A stretch of DNA of 64,000 nucleotides from Acaudatibacter sp963835495 (GCA_963835495.1 CAWIFQ010000003.1:372001-436000); one strand, 5' to 3'. Shown: positions 1-10,306, numbered from the stretch's first letter. Made by a program: numbers and translations. Notes: generated from the sequence alone by a model not told the origin.

Positions 1-9
1 AAACCTGGG

Positions 10-27
10 CCCCCGCTTTCGCGGGGG
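10..27 (-). terminator. GC-rich hairpin after the M20 peptidase gene
   Basis: CCCCCGC and GCGGGGG form a perfect 7 bp stem around a TTTC loop. It lies 12 bases beyond the stop codon of the minus-strand M20 gene. On the minus strand it is followed by only three T residues, so it is at best a weak intrinsic terminator. Confidence 0.4.
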
Positions 28-39
28 AGAGCGGCTAAG

Positions 40-1471
<1,432 letters not shown>

Positions 1472-1491
1472 TGGAACTCGAGTTTGAGAAA

Positions 1492-1992
1492 CTAGGCGGC
1501 CGGCGAAGCGGCCGCCACCCGTTCGCCAGCCTTGGCGAACTCCTGCTCGAACGCTTCGTCGCTGACGAATTTGCGGGCGATCAGCAGGCTGCAGTTGATG
1601 TGGTCGCTGATGTAGCCGCCGGCGTCGCCGGACCACCATCGCTCCAGCATGTTGCGCTTGCGGTGGCCGACGACCACCAGGCAGGCGTTCACCTCCCTGG
1701 CGTATTCGCCGATCACCCGCGCCGGATCGCCGACCGCCAGCTTGGACTCCGGCTCGAAGCCGAGCTTGCGCAGCCGGTCGACGCCGCGTTCCAGCACCTC
1801 GCGATAGCGATCCAGCTCATGGGCGACGACGCCGCCGTGCACGCCCTCCGCCACCTGCAGCCCGGCCAGGTGCGGCACCACCGAGAGCAGGAAGACCTTG
1901 GCGCCGCAGCGCTTGGCCAGGATCGCGCCTTCGCGCAGGGCGACCGCGCCTTCGAGCGATCCATCGTAGGCCAGCAGCACGTTGTCATACAT
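1492..1992 (-). CDS. Universal stress protein (UspA family)
   Basis: Single-domain UspA-fold protein of 166 residues. It begins 'MYDNVLLAYDGSLEG', with the family's N-terminal strand and the Asp that contacts ATP. It ends with the nucleotide-binding segment VVVGHRKRNMLERWWSGD, a degenerate form of the G-2x-G-9x-G(S/T) loop. An in-frame ATG nine codons upstream exists, but homologues normally begin right at this hydrophobic strand, so 1992 is preferred. It shares orientation with the M20 gene and may be cotranscribed with it. Members bind ATP and support survival under stress; no specific partner can be read from the sequence. Confidence 0.85.
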   Translation of the reverse strand: MYDNVLLAYDGSLEGAVALREGAILAKRCGAKVFLLSVVPHLAGLQVAEGVHGGVVAHELDRYREVLERGVDRLRKLGFEPESKLAVGDPARVIGEYAREVNACLVVVGHRKRNMLERWWSGDAGGYISDHINCSLLIARKFVSDEAFEQEFAKAGERVAAASPAA

Positions 1993-2076
1993 CCGGGCCG
2001 ATCTCCGCCTGCCACGCAAGCCACAGATTGCACACCGGAAACGCCGCCTTTCAACTCCCCTTGTTTCAGCACGCTT

Positions 2077-3339
2077 TTATTGCGGACCCCTGCCGATCGC
2101 GGCGTAGGCCAGGTTCTGGAACATCGGCAGGGCGGCTCGGGCGCCCATGCGCTGGCCGGTGGCCAGCTGCGCGGCGGCCTCGGGGCCGAGCGGCATCGAA
2201 TTCTGGATCAGGTAGATCAGGATCATCTCCTCCTGCGGATCGCCCCGCCACCAGGTGCCGAAGGCGCCCGGCCAGCCGAACGAGCCGTTGGTGCCGATGC
2301 CCATCCAGGCCTGTTTCTCGGCGTCGTCGATCACCGACAGGCCGAGGCCGAAGCCCTGGCCGCCCCAGAACGGGATGCCCATGAACGGAATCTCGCGCTG
2401 CGCGTCGGTCAGCCGATTGGTGCGCATCAGCGCCACGGTCTCCGGCTTGACCAGCCGCACGCCGTCAACCTCGCCGTCGCTCAGCAGCATGCGCGCGAAT
2501 TTCAGATAGTCGTCGAGCGTCGAGATCAGCCCGCCGCCGCCGCCGCAGAACGCCGGCGGCGCGTCGACCAGCGGGAAGGGCGCAACCTCCAGCGCGCTGA
2601 GGTCGTCCTTCAGCCGGTACATCTTCGCCAGCCGGCCGCGCTTGGCCGGCGGGATCCAGAAGTCGGTGTCGACCATGCCCAGCGGCTCGAAGATGCGCTT
2701 GAACAGGAAGTCGCGGAAATCCATCCCGGAAATGCGGCCGACCAGGAAGCCCAGCACGTCGGTGGCGTGGCTGTAGTGGAAGCGCTCGCCCGGCGGGTAG
2801 CTCAGCGGCAGCTTGCCCAGCGCCGCCAGCCAGGCGTCCGGCGACATGTTGTTGGTCAGCACGTCGCCGAGGGCGTTCTGGTAGGCGTAGGCGATCGGGC
2901 CGATCGAGGTGAAGCCGTAGGCGAGGCCCGAGCGGTGGGTCATCAGGTCCTCGACGGTGATCTGCCGCGGCGACGGATAGGTGTCGTCGACCGGGCCCTC
3001 CGCGTTCTTCAGGACGCGCATGTCGGCGAATTCCGGCATCCACTTGCTGATCGGATCGTCCAGCCGCAGCTTGCCTTCCTCCATCAGCATCAGCGCGGCG
3101 ATCGAGGTGACTGGCTTGGTCATCGAGGCGATGCGGAACAGGGTGTCGCGCGTCATCGGCTTGCCGGCGTCGATGTCGCGATGGCCGAGCGCGTTGAACT
3201 GCAGCTCCTCGCCCTTGCGCCAGATCAACGTCACGAAGCCGGACAGGTCGCCCGCGTCGATGACGCCCTGCAGCGCCGGCGGGATCTGCGCCAGCGCGGC
3301 CTGATCGACGCCCTGCAGCGTCCCGGTGTCTCCGTCCAT
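2077..3339 (-). CDS. Serine hydrolase, beta-lactamase/esterase (class C-like) family
   Basis: 420-residue protein of the beta-lactamase superfamily (EstB-type esterases and penicillin-binding-protein-like hydrolases). The nucleophile motif SxxK is visible as SMTK in 'RIASMTKPVTS', and the second catalytic tyrosine lies in 'FHYSHATDVLG' (a YSH variant of YxN). A Gly-rich stretch near residue 290 is typical of this subfamily. There is no signal peptide, so it is probably a cytoplasmic esterase or amide hydrolase rather than a true beta-lactamase. The start is backed by a GGAGG ribosome site. It diverges from the SMP-30-type lactonase gene. The substrate is unknown. Confidence 0.85.
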   Translation of the reverse strand: MDGDTGTLQGVDQAALAQIPPALQGVIDAGDLSGFVTLIWRKGEELQFNALGHRDIDAGKPMTRDTLFRIASMTKPVTSIAALMLMEEGKLRLDDPISKWMPEFADMRVLKNAEGPVDDTYPSPRQITVEDLMTHRSGLAYGFTSIGPIAYAYQNALGDVLTNNMSPDAWLAALGKLPLSYPPGERFHYSHATDVLGFLVGRISGMDFRDFLFKRIFEPLGMVDTDFWIPPAKRGRLAKMYRLKDDLSALEVAPFPLVDAPPAFCGGGGGLISTLDDYLKFARMLLSDGEVDGVRLVKPETVALMRTNRLTDAQREIPFMGIPFWGGQGFGLGLSVIDDAEKQAWMGIGTNGSFGWPGAFGTWWRGDPQEEMILIYLIQNSMPLGPEAAAQLATGQRMGARAALPMFQNLAYAAIGRGPQ

Positions 3340-3451
3340 GCGTAGGTTCCTCCGACCAAGTGAGCGACGATAACCGCGAACTTGGCGCCGGCCTATGGCG
3401 CCGCCGCGTCAAGCCGGCCATGCTTGTCCTAACGACGCGTGGGAGGACGCC

Positions 3452-4300
3452 ATGGGACGAACCTTGCAGACGGTATTGGGCGGACTCGCCTTCCCGGAGG
3501 GCCCGCGCTGGCGGGACGGCAGGCTCTGGTTCTCCGACATGCACGCCAACGAGGTGATCGCGATGACGCCGGACGGGAAGCGCGAGACGGTGTTCTCGCA
3601 CTCCGGCCCGGTCTCCGGCCTGGGCTGGTTGCCGGACGGGCGAATGCTGGTGGTCTCGATGGTCGACCAGAAGCTACTGCGGATCGAGCGGGACGGCCGC
3701 GCGGCAGTCCACGGCGACCTGTCAGGGATCGCCACCGGGCGCTGCAACGACATGGTGGTCGATGCGGCGGGACGCGCCTACGTAGGCAACTTCGGCTACG
3801 ACTACCCCGACGGCGAGATCAAGCCGGCCAAGCTGGCGCGGGTCGATCCGGACGGAACGGTGAGCGTGGCCGCCGACGAACTGGTGTTCCCCAACGGCTC
3901 GATGATTACGCCCGACGGCAAGACGCTGATCGTCGGCGAGACCTTCGCCGGGCGCATGACCGCCTTCGACATCGCCGGGGACGGTTCGCTCTCCAACCGG
4001 CGGCTCTGGGCGGCGCTGCCCGAGCGCGCCGTGCCCGACGGCGCCTGCCTCGACGCCGAAGGCGCCATCTGGGTCGCCTCGCCGACCACCAACGACGTCA
4101 TCCGCCTCAAGGAGGGGGGCGAGGTGACGGAGCGGATCCTGGCCGACCAGGGCGTCTTCGCCTGCATGCTGGGCGGCGAGGACCGCAAGACCCTCTACGT
4201 GCTCACCGCGTCAGGCTCCGACCCGGCCGATTGTGTGGCCAGACGCCTGGGCCGCATCGAGGCGGTGCGGGTGGACGTGGCAGGGGCCGGGTTGCCGTAG
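3452..4300 (+). CDS. SMP-30/gluconolactonase-family protein
   Basis: 282-residue six-bladed beta-propeller of the SMP-30/gluconolactonase/LRE family, which hydrolyses sugar lactones or related esters using a bound divalent metal. The N-terminal 'FPEGPRW' supplies the conserved metal-binding Glu, 'GRCNDMVVD' the Asn, and 'FPNGSMITPDG' the second Asn of the site. The ATG at 3452 is chosen because GGGAGG lies just upstream and because the preceding in-frame codons do not resemble the family. It is transcribed away from the serine hydrolase gene. A palindromic repeat follows its stop. Confidence 0.85.
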   Translation: MGRTLQTVLGGLAFPEGPRWRDGRLWFSDMHANEVIAMTPDGKRETVFSHSGPVSGLGWLPDGRMLVVSMVDQKLLRIERDGRAAVHGDLSGIATGRCNDMVVDAAGRAYVGNFGYDYPDGEIKPAKLARVDPDGTVSVAADELVFPNGSMITPDGKTLIVGETFAGRMTAFDIAGDGSLSNRRLWAALPERAVPDGACLDAEGAIWVASPTTNDVIRLKEGGEVTERILADQGVFACMLGGEDRKTLYVLTASGSDPADCVARRLGRIEAVRVDVAGAGLP

Positions 4301-4317
4301 GTACTGCGCATCGCTCT

Positions 4318-4448
4318 CCCGTCACCCCGGCCGCAGCGGCGCAGCCGCGAAGAGCCGGGGCCGGACGCGCCGTCGCCCGAACGACTTCCAGCTTGGCCGT
4401 GGCTAGTCCGGCCCCGGGTCTCCGCTACGCTTCGCCCGGGGTGACGGG
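4318..4448. repeat. Palindromic intergenic repeat (CCCGTCACCCCGG...CCGGGGTGACGGG)
   Basis: The gap between the convergent lactonase and PEBP genes is almost filled by a ~130 bp palindrome-like element. Its ends are exact inverted repeats (CCCGTCACCCCGG / CCGGGGTGACGGG), with an inner pair GCCGGGGCCGGAC / GTCCGGCCCCGG. It looks like a REP/BIME-type interspersed element and could fold into a two-way terminator. No second copy was seen in this window. Confidence 0.6.
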
Positions 4449-4461
4449 AATGGCGAGCTTG

Positions 4462-5103
4462 CTACTGCGCCTCCGGCGCCGCGTAGGTTCCGATCAGTTC
4501 GCTGTCGGCCAGTACGCGGCCCTTCATCGAGTTGACCAGGGCGCGGAGGTCGGCGTCGCTCTTCAGGGTCAGCGGGCCGTCGAGGGCGAAGATCTGGAAG
4601 TGGTAGTGGTGCAGGCCCGTGCCGGGCGGCGGCCGCGGTCCGAAATAGCCGAACGAGCCATTGTCGTTCTTGGCCTGGACCGCGCCTTGCGGGGTGATCA
4701 GGTGCTGGCCCTCGGGCACGCCCTCGGAAAGGTAGTCGACGCTGCCGGGGATGTTCCAGATCATCCAGTGGACGAACGGCTTTTCCATCGGCGCATCCGG
4801 ATCCTCCAGGATGATGGCGTAGGCGCCGGCGCCCGCCACCGGCGTCCACCGCAGCGGCGGCGAGAGGTTGTCGCCATAGGCGGTGTGGCGCAGGTCGATC
4901 TTGCCGCCCGTATCGACCGCGTCGGAGAGTAGCTCGAGCGTGGCGCCGGGGTCTCGCGGGGTGATCCGGCCCAGGCTGAGGGCTTCGGGAGAGTGCTGCG
5001 GGTGGTCCATGGTCGCCTCCGAGTGGGTCGTGCGTCCACAGCCGGCAATCAGAAGCGACACGGCCAGCACGGCGATGGCGGTCGGACTGCGGCGCGGACG
5101 CAT
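4462..5103 (-). CDS. YbhB/YbcL-type (PEBP family) lipoprotein
   Basis: 213-residue phosphatidylethanolamine-binding-protein family member. The N-terminus is a lipoprotein signal with lipobox LLIAGC, giving a lipidated Cys at about residue 22. The PEBP core is clear: 'GDNLSPPLRWTPVAGA', 'LEDPDAP', 'FVHWMIWNIP' and a later 'GLHHYHFQIFALD'. It is therefore probably anchored in the cell envelope, facing the periplasm. Bacterial members bind small anionic ligands, and their role is usually undefined. It diverges from the epimerase gene at 5197 across a ~90 bp gap. Confidence 0.85.
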   Translation of the reverse strand: MRPRRSPTAIAVLAVSLLIAGCGRTTHSEATMDHPQHSPEALSLGRITPRDPGATLELLSDAVDTGGKIDLRHTAYGDNLSPPLRWTPVAGAGAYAIILEDPDAPMEKPFVHWMIWNIPGSVDYLSEGVPEGQHLITPQGAVQAKNDNGSFGYFGPRPPPGTGLHHYHFQIFALDGPLTLKSDADLRALVNSMKGRVLADSELIGTYAAPEAQ

Positions 5104-5196
5104 TCAATATCCCCAACGGCCAACGCGCCTGCGGGGTTCAGTATCGGCGCGGCTTTGGTCTAGATACCTGAAACCAGACCCACGGAGGAAACGACC

Positions 5197-6270
5197 ATGG
5201 CCCCCATCCCCAAGCACGGCGTCGTGGCGGTGACCGGCGCGGCCGGCTATCTCGGCGGCTGGGTGGTGCGAAACCTGCTCGACCGCGGCTACCGGGTCAG
5301 GGCCTGCGTGCGCAACGCCGACGACGGCGCCCGCGCGGGCTTCCTGAAGGCGATGCCAAGCTACGCCTCCGGCCGGCTCACGGTGCACAGCGCCGACCTC
5401 GACCAGGCCGGCTGCTTCGACGAGATCTTCAAGGGTTGCCACGGCGTCGCCCACGTCAGCCACGTCAGCGGCTACGAGGACCAGGACTACGTGCGGCGCA
5501 CCTGCGACCACATCATCGCCAGCGTGAACGGCTCCGGCAGCGTCGGGCGCGTCGTCGTCACCTCCAGCATCGCCGCGATCATCTCGGAGATGGACCTGCA
5601 GGAGGTGGTGCGCCGCCCGGTGTTCTACGAGGATCGTTATCCCGACGAGGCCAACCCGAAGCGCACGCCGGACCGCGGGCAGGGCTACTCGATGGGCAAG
5701 CTGGTGGCCGAGCGCGCCTTCGCCGACGCGGCGGAGGCGAGCGGGGCCTGGGACTCGATCATGGTCTGCCCCGGCGACAACGTCGGGCCGATCCAGTCAG
5801 CGCATCAGCGCAAGGGCGCCTGGCAGGACCAGATCGCCGGCATGCTCGAGGGCAAGTGCTTCCAGAACGGCGTCTACCGCCCGTGGATGACCGTCGACGT
5901 GCGCGACGACGCCGACTGCCACGTCCGGTTGCTGGAGAGCGGCGCGGTGAAGAACGGCGAGCGCTATATCGCCTGGTCGACCGACGCCCGCAGGGTCGAG
6001 GACATCTGCGCCGACATCGCCCGCCTGCTGCCCGAGCTGAACCACGACACCCCGCCGGTGACCGACCCGTTCCCCGAGCGGATCCAGGCGCGCGAGGCGG
6101 AGTTCCGCCGCATCTGGGCCGGCTGCGACCTGCGCAACGAGCGCATGCGCGCCGCCACCGGGCTGACGTTCCGGACGCTGGATGACTCGATCCGCGACAC
6201 CGTCGAATTGCTGATCGCGGTGGCCGGGGTGCAGGTGAAGACGAGGGGGGCCGCCCTTCAGCCGGCGTAG
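5197..6270 (+). CDS. NAD(P)-dependent epimerase/reductase (extended SDR)
   Basis: 357-residue extended short-chain dehydrogenase of the dihydroflavonol-reductase/epimerase type. The Rossmann nucleotide-binding motif is TGAAGYLGGWV near residue 12, and the catalytic YxxxK is 'GYSMGKLVAERAF'. A GGAGGA ribosome site precedes the ATG by eight bases. The protein is predicted to be cytosolic and to oxidise or reduce a hydroxyl/keto group. The neighbours do not identify the substrate. A C/G-rich hairpin follows its stop and separates it from the convergent pabB. Confidence 0.8.
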   Translation: MAPIPKHGVVAVTGAAGYLGGWVVRNLLDRGYRVRACVRNADDGARAGFLKAMPSYASGRLTVHSADLDQAGCFDEIFKGCHGVAHVSHVSGYEDQDYVRRTCDHIIASVNGSGSVGRVVVTSSIAAIISEMDLQEVVRRPVFYEDRYPDEANPKRTPDRGQGYSMGKLVAERAFADAAEASGAWDSIMVCPGDNVGPIQSAHQRKGAWQDQIAGMLEGKCFQNGVYRPWMTVDVRDDADCHVRLLESGAVKNGERYIAWSTDARRVEDICADIARLLPELNHDTPPVTDPFPERIQAREAEFRRIWAGCDLRNERMRAATGLTFRTLDDSIRDTVELLIAVAGVQVKTRGAALQPA

Positions 6271-6277
6271 CCAGACT

Positions 6278-6300
6278 CCCCTCCCCCTTGCGGGGAGGGG
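6278..6300. terminator. Hairpin between convergent genes
   Basis: CCCCTCCCC and GGGGAGGGG form a 9 bp stem with a five-base loop between the stop of the epimerase gene (6270) and the stop of pabB (6332). It is well placed to end transcription from both sides. It also resembles a common short intergenic palindrome in GC-rich genomes. Confidence 0.45.
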
Positions 6301-6331
6301 TCAGGGGGTGGGGGTGCGAGCTGGGTGTCGC

Positions 6332-7600
6332 CTAACCCCCCAACGCACCCAGCACCGCGGCGATCTTCGCCTCGGTCTCCAGCCGCTCGGCGGCCGGATC
6401 GCTGTCGGCGACGACGCCGCCGCCGGCGCGGGCCTCGAAGCGCCAGCCATCGCCGTCCTCGGCGAACGCCGCGGTGCGGATCAGCACGTTGGAATCGAAC
6501 GCGCCATCGAAGCCGGCCCAGAACATCGCCCCGAAGAACGGACCGCGCGGCGGCTCCAGCTCGGCGATCACCTTCATCGCCTGCACCTTCGGCGCGCCAG
6601 TGATCGAACCGGGCGGGAAGGCGGCGGCGAAGAGGTCGATCGCGGTCCAGCCCGGCGCCAGGGTGGCGGTGACGGTCGAGACCAGGTGGCTGACGTTGGC
6701 GAAGCGCTCGACCGCGAACAGGGCCGGGACGCGGACCGTGCCGGGCGTCGAGACCCGGGCGAGGTCGTTGCGCATCAGGTCGACGATCATGAGGTTCTCG
6801 GCGCGGTCCTTCTCGGAGGCGGCGAGGGCGGCAACCAGGCGTTCGTCCTCCTCCGGCGTGGCGCCGCGCGGGACGGTGCCCTTGATCGGCCGGGTCTCGG
6901 CGATCAATGCCTCGCCGTCGGGCGTCACCCGCAGGAACCGCTCGGGCGAGTTGGACACCAGCGCCAGGCCAGGCAGGCGCAGATAGGCGGCGAACGGCGC
7001 CACGCTGGCGCCAGCGAGCCGCTGGAACAGCTCGAACGGGCGGCGGCCGCTCGCCAGCCGCCCGGTCCAGGTCCGCGCCAAATTGGCCTGGAAGATTTCG
7101 CCGGCGGCGATGCGGGCGACGATCTCGGCGACAGCGGCCTCGTGGCGCGCTGGATCGGGCGCCTGGATCTCGAGCGCGAGCGGGCCGGGCGGCGTCGCCG
7201 CGGGCGCCGTGTCCAGCCAGGACAGGGCGTCCGCCGCGTCCGGGCCGATCGCCAGCGCCTCGCGCCGGTGGTGGTCGAAGGCCAGCAAGGTCTCGTAGCG
7301 GGCGCAGACCAGGTCTGGCCACGGCGTCATGCGACCCAGACCCAGCCGCTCGATCCGGTCCCCAAGTTCATAGCCGGCCAGGCCGACCAAGCCGCCCTGG
7401 AACGGCGGGCCCTCGGGATGGACCGGCCTCGCCGGCCCGATCAACGCCTTCAGCGCGGCGAAAGGGTCGCGTGGATCGTCCGGCGAGACGCTCAGCGTCT
7501 CGGACGGATCACGGACCAGGTACGACCAGCGTCCGCGTTCGCCCGCGCCGTCGGAGAGCAGGCAAGCCGCATACGGCTCGTCGGCGAAGGCGCCCAGCAC
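6332..7600 (-). CDS. pabB: Aminodeoxychorismate synthase component I (PabB)
   Basis: Chorismate-utilising enzyme of about 422 residues. Component I aminates chorismate to 4-amino-4-deoxychorismate for folate synthesis. The motif 'ETRPIKGTVPRG' has Lys where anthranilate synthase has Ala, which marks aminodeoxychorismate synthase rather than TrpE. Further signatures are 'LMIVDLMRNDL', 'PPGSITGAPKVQAM' and 'GFDGAFDSNVLIRT'. The GTG at 7600 is the first usable start codon. However, the upstream codons read 'AAWRDPVEVLGAF', which resembles genuine PabB N-termini, so translation may begin further upstream at an unusual codon. It lies directly downstream of the ProA-like gene on the same strand. 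A glutaminase partner (PabA) is not in the window. Confidence 0.88.
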   Translation of the reverse strand: MLGAFADEPYAACLLSDGAGERGRWSYLVRDPSETLSVSPDDPRDPFAALKALIGPARPVHPEGPPFQGGLVGLAGYELGDRIERLGLGRMTPWPDLVCARYETLLAFDHHRREALAIGPDAADALSWLDTAPAATPPGPLALEIQAPDPARHEAAVAEIVARIAAGEIFQANLARTWTGRLASGRRPFELFQRLAGASVAPFAAYLRLPGLALVSNSPERFLRVTPDGEALIAETRPIKGTVPRGATPEEDERLVAALAASEKDRAENLMIVDLMRNDLARVSTPGTVRVPALFAVERFANVSHLVSTVTATLAPGWTAIDLFAAAFPPGSITGAPKVQAMKVIAELEPPRGPFFGAMFWAGFDGAFDSNVLIRTAAFAEDGDGWRFEARAGGGVVADSDPAAERLETEAKIAAVLGALGG

Positions 7601-7643
7601 CTCGACAGGGTCGCGCCAGGCCGCGCGAAGGATCGTGGGCGGA

Positions 7644-9137
7644 CTATCGATGCAGGCCGATATCCTTCTGCCGCATCCGGGTGCGGATGGTGTAGACGCT
7701 GTCGCCGCTCAGCACGCCGCCCCGCGCCAGCAGTCGGCCGTGCTCCCAGTTGGAGAGGCCGAGCTCCGGGCGGTTCAGTGCGTACTGTCCGTCGACCCAG
7801 CGGGTCATGCCGTCGCCGACGAAGCCCGCCTCGATCTCGGCGTAGAACCGATCCTGTGCGGCCCCATCCTCGGAGATCAGCGAGGCGGAGAAGCGCGGGC
7901 TGTAGTGGTTGAAGAGGGCGATGGCCTGATCGAGGTCGTCGACGATCTTCAGAGTGACCTCGGGCGTGGTTTCCCACTCCCATTCGCGGCCGAGTTCGGC
8001 GAGCGGCAGGGTTTCGACCTGCTCCTCCGGCGTCGGACCTTCGGCGCGGATGACGTCGACTCTCGCCGCCCACCATCGCTCCGGCACGAAGCGCTCGTCG
8101 CCGCTCACGACATGCAGCTTCCAGCTCGCTCGTTCGCCGCCCAGCGCCTCGAGGAACGCCGGAACCAGCTCCGCCGCCCGCGAGCGGACGATGCAGCAGA
8201 CGTTGAGCGTGTTGCACACCTTGCGGTCGACCGACGCGGCGACCGTGGCGGCGAAGCGCGCCGCGTCGGCCGTCTCGTCCGCCACCAGCCAGGCCCCGCC
8301 GGTCCCGTGCAGGCTGACCGGCACGCCGGCCTGCCGCGCCACCGATCCCAGCTGCGCCACCGCGCCGCCGGAGCCGCGGGCCACCGCCAGCCCCAGCCGC
8401 GCGTCGGAGAACAGCGCCCAGCCGGCGGCGTGCTCGGCGCTCTCGACCAGCACGCAGGCCCCGGCCGGCAGGCCGGCGGCCGCCAGCGCCGGCGCCAGCG
8501 CGTGCTCGACGATCGCCTTCGCGGTGCCGAGCGCGTCGGAGCCGATCCGGAACACCACCGTATTGCCGCCGCGCAGCACGCCGGCCGCGTCGGCGAAGAC
8601 GTTCGGCCGGCCCTCGAACACGAAGCCGACCACGCCCAGCGGCGCTGTCAGCTGCTCGACGCTCCAGCCATCATGCTCGATCCTTTCGACCTGGCGGCCG
8701 CGCGATGGCGTCGCGTCGCGCCATTCGCGCAGGCCGGCGATCATGTCGGCCCGCATCTTGGCGCTGGCGACGAGCCGGGTGGTGGAGCGGCCGCGCGCCT
8801 TGGCGCTGGCCACGTCCTGGTCGTTGGCCGCGGCGATCGGGTCCCAGCTGTCATCGGCCTCGAGGCGGCGCGCGAACTCGTCGAAAAAGGCGCTGACCGC
8901 CGCGTCGCCAACCGCTCCCATCGCGGCGAACGCTTCGACCGCCCGTCCGACCGCCGCCGACGCCAGTTCGTGCACCGCCGCCGGCACGTGCAGCAGATCG
9001 CCGGTCTCCTGCACCACGATCAGCCGGTCGCCCGGCCGGAACGCCGCCGCGAGCGCCGCCGGCACGCGCGTCACCCGGTCCCCGCCGTAGGGGATCGCCA
9101 TGCCGGCCGTCAGCGCGGTGAGCTGTTCGCAAACCAT
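7644..9137 (-). CDS. ProA-like aldehyde dehydrogenase with N-terminal extension
   Basis: 497-residue member of the gamma-glutamyl phosphate reductase (ProA) branch of aldehyde dehydrogenases. The ProA-type core is clear from about residue 80: 'APLGVVGFVFEGRPNV', 'GGNTVVFRIGSDA', and the catalytic-cysteine region 'KVCNTLNVCCIV', which matches the GVCNA region of ProA. It differs from housekeeping ProA (~420 residues) by roughly 75 extra N-terminal residues and many substitutions around the substrate site. It may be a paralogue with a different acyl-phosphate or semialdehyde substrate rather than the proline enzyme. No proB is adjacent. Its start diverges from frmA with only 56 bases between them. 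Confidence 0.75.
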   Translation of the reverse strand: MVCEQLTALTAGMAIPYGGDRVTRVPAALAAAFRPGDRLIVVQETGDLLHVPAAVHELASAAVGRAVEAFAAMGAVGDAAVSAFFDEFARRLEADDSWDPIAAANDQDVASAKARGRSTTRLVASAKMRADMIAGLREWRDATPSRGRQVERIEHDGWSVEQLTAPLGVVGFVFEGRPNVFADAAGVLRGGNTVVFRIGSDALGTAKAIVEHALAPALAAAGLPAGACVLVESAEHAAGWALFSDARLGLAVARGSGGAVAQLGSVARQAGVPVSLHGTGGAWLVADETADAARFAATVAASVDRKVCNTLNVCCIVRSRAAELVPAFLEALGGERASWKLHVVSGDERFVPERWWAARVDVIRAEGPTPEEQVETLPLAELGREWEWETTPEVTLKIVDDLDQAIALFNHYSPRFSASLISEDGAAQDRFYAEIEAGFVGDGMTRWVDGQYALNRPELGLSNWEHGRLLARGGVLSGDSVYTIRTRMRQKDIGLHR

Positions 9138-9193
9138 GGCGCGGGCATTAGCGCACCGCTATGGGAAGGGCAAAGTCGGAGGGAGATACCCGT

Positions 9194-10306
9194 ATGCAAA
9201 CCCGCGCCGCCGTCGCCTGGAAAGCAGGCGCGCCGCTGACCATCGAGACGGTCGACCTTGAAGGGCCGCGCGCCGGCGAGGTGCTGGTGGAGATCAAGGC
9301 CACCGGCGTCTGCCACACCGACGAGTTCACCCGCTCCGGCGGCGATCCGGAGGGCATCTTCCCGTCGATCCTGGGCCACGAGGGCGCCGGCGTCGTGCTG
9401 GAGGTGGGGGCCGGCGTCACCAGCGTGAAGCCGGGCGACCACGTGATCCCGCTCTACACGCCCGAGTGCCGGCAATGTAAGTCGTGCCTCTCGCGGCGCA
9501 CCAACCTCTGCACCTCGATCCGCGCCACCCAGGGCCAAGGCCTGATGCCGGACGGCACCAGCCGGTTCTCGATCGGCGGCGAGAAGATCGCCCACTACAT
9601 GGGCTGCTCCACCTTCGCCAACCACACCGTGCTGCCGGAGATCGCCCTGGCCAAGGTCCGCGAGGACGCGCCGTTCGACAAGATCTGCTACATCGGCTGC
9701 GGGGTGACGACCGGCGTCGGCGCGGTGATCTGGACCGCCAAGGTGTGGCCGGGGGCCAACGTCGCGGTGTTCGGCCTCGGCGGCATCGGCCTCAACGTGA
9801 TCCAGGGCGCCCGCATGGCCGGCGCCGACAAGATCATCGGCGTCGATCTCAATCCCGGCCGCATCGAGATGGCCAAGGCCTTCGGCATGACCGACTTCAT
9901 CAACCCCGACGAGGTTGGCCGCGACAAGGTGGTGCAGGCGATCGTCGATGCGACCGGCGGCGGCGCCGACTTCTCGTTCGAGTGCATCGGCAACGTCGCC
10001 ACCATGCGCCAGGCGCTGGAGTGCGCCCACCGCGGCTGGGGCGAGAGCATCATCATCGGCGTCGCCGGCGCCGGCCAGGAGATCTCGACCCGCCCGTTCC
10101 AGCTGGTCACCGGCCGGGTCTGGAAGGGCACCGCGTTCGGCGGCGCCCGCGGCCGCACCGACGTGCCGCGCATCGTCGACTGGTACATGAACGGCAAGAT
10201 CGAGATCGACCCGCTGATCACCCACATCCTGCCCCTGGAGCGGATCAACGACGCGTTCGACCTGATGCACTCGGGCGAGAGCATCAGGTCGGTGGTGGTG
10301 TTCTAG
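9194..10306 (+). CDS. frmA: S-(hydroxymethyl)glutathione dehydrogenase / class III alcohol dehydrogenase
   Basis: 370-residue zinc-dependent dehydrogenase that oxidises S-hydroxymethylglutathione, the adduct of formaldehyde and glutathione, using NAD+. Catalytic zinc ligands lie in 'ATGVCHTDEF' and 'GHEGAG'. The structural-zinc cysteines are in 'PECRQCKSCLSRRTNLC'. 'KICYIGCGVTTGVGAV' holds the third catalytic-site Cys, and 'GLGGIGLNVIQGA' is the NAD loop. Class III signatures such as 'ATQGQGLMPDGTSRFS' support the assignment. ATG 9194 follows GGAGGGA; an in-frame ATG 11 codons upstream has no family support. It overlaps the convergent SDR gene by four bases. A GFA-family gene at 16.8 kb may also act on formaldehyde adducts. 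Confidence 0.9.
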   Translation: MQTRAAVAWKAGAPLTIETVDLEGPRAGEVLVEIKATGVCHTDEFTRSGGDPEGIFPSILGHEGAGVVLEVGAGVTSVKPGDHVIPLYTPECRQCKSCLSRRTNLCTSIRATQGQGLMPDGTSRFSIGGEKIAHYMGCSTFANHTVLPEIALAKVREDAPFDKICYIGCGVTTGVGAVIWTAKVWPGANVAVFGLGGIGLNVIQGARMAGADKIIGVDLNPGRIEMAKAFGMTDFINPDEVGRDKVVQAIVDATGGGADFSFECIGNVATMRQALECAHRGWGESIIIGVAGAGQEISTRPFQLVTGRVWKGTAFGGARGRTDVPRIVDWYMNGKIEIDPLITHILPLERINDAFDLMHSGESIRSVVVF

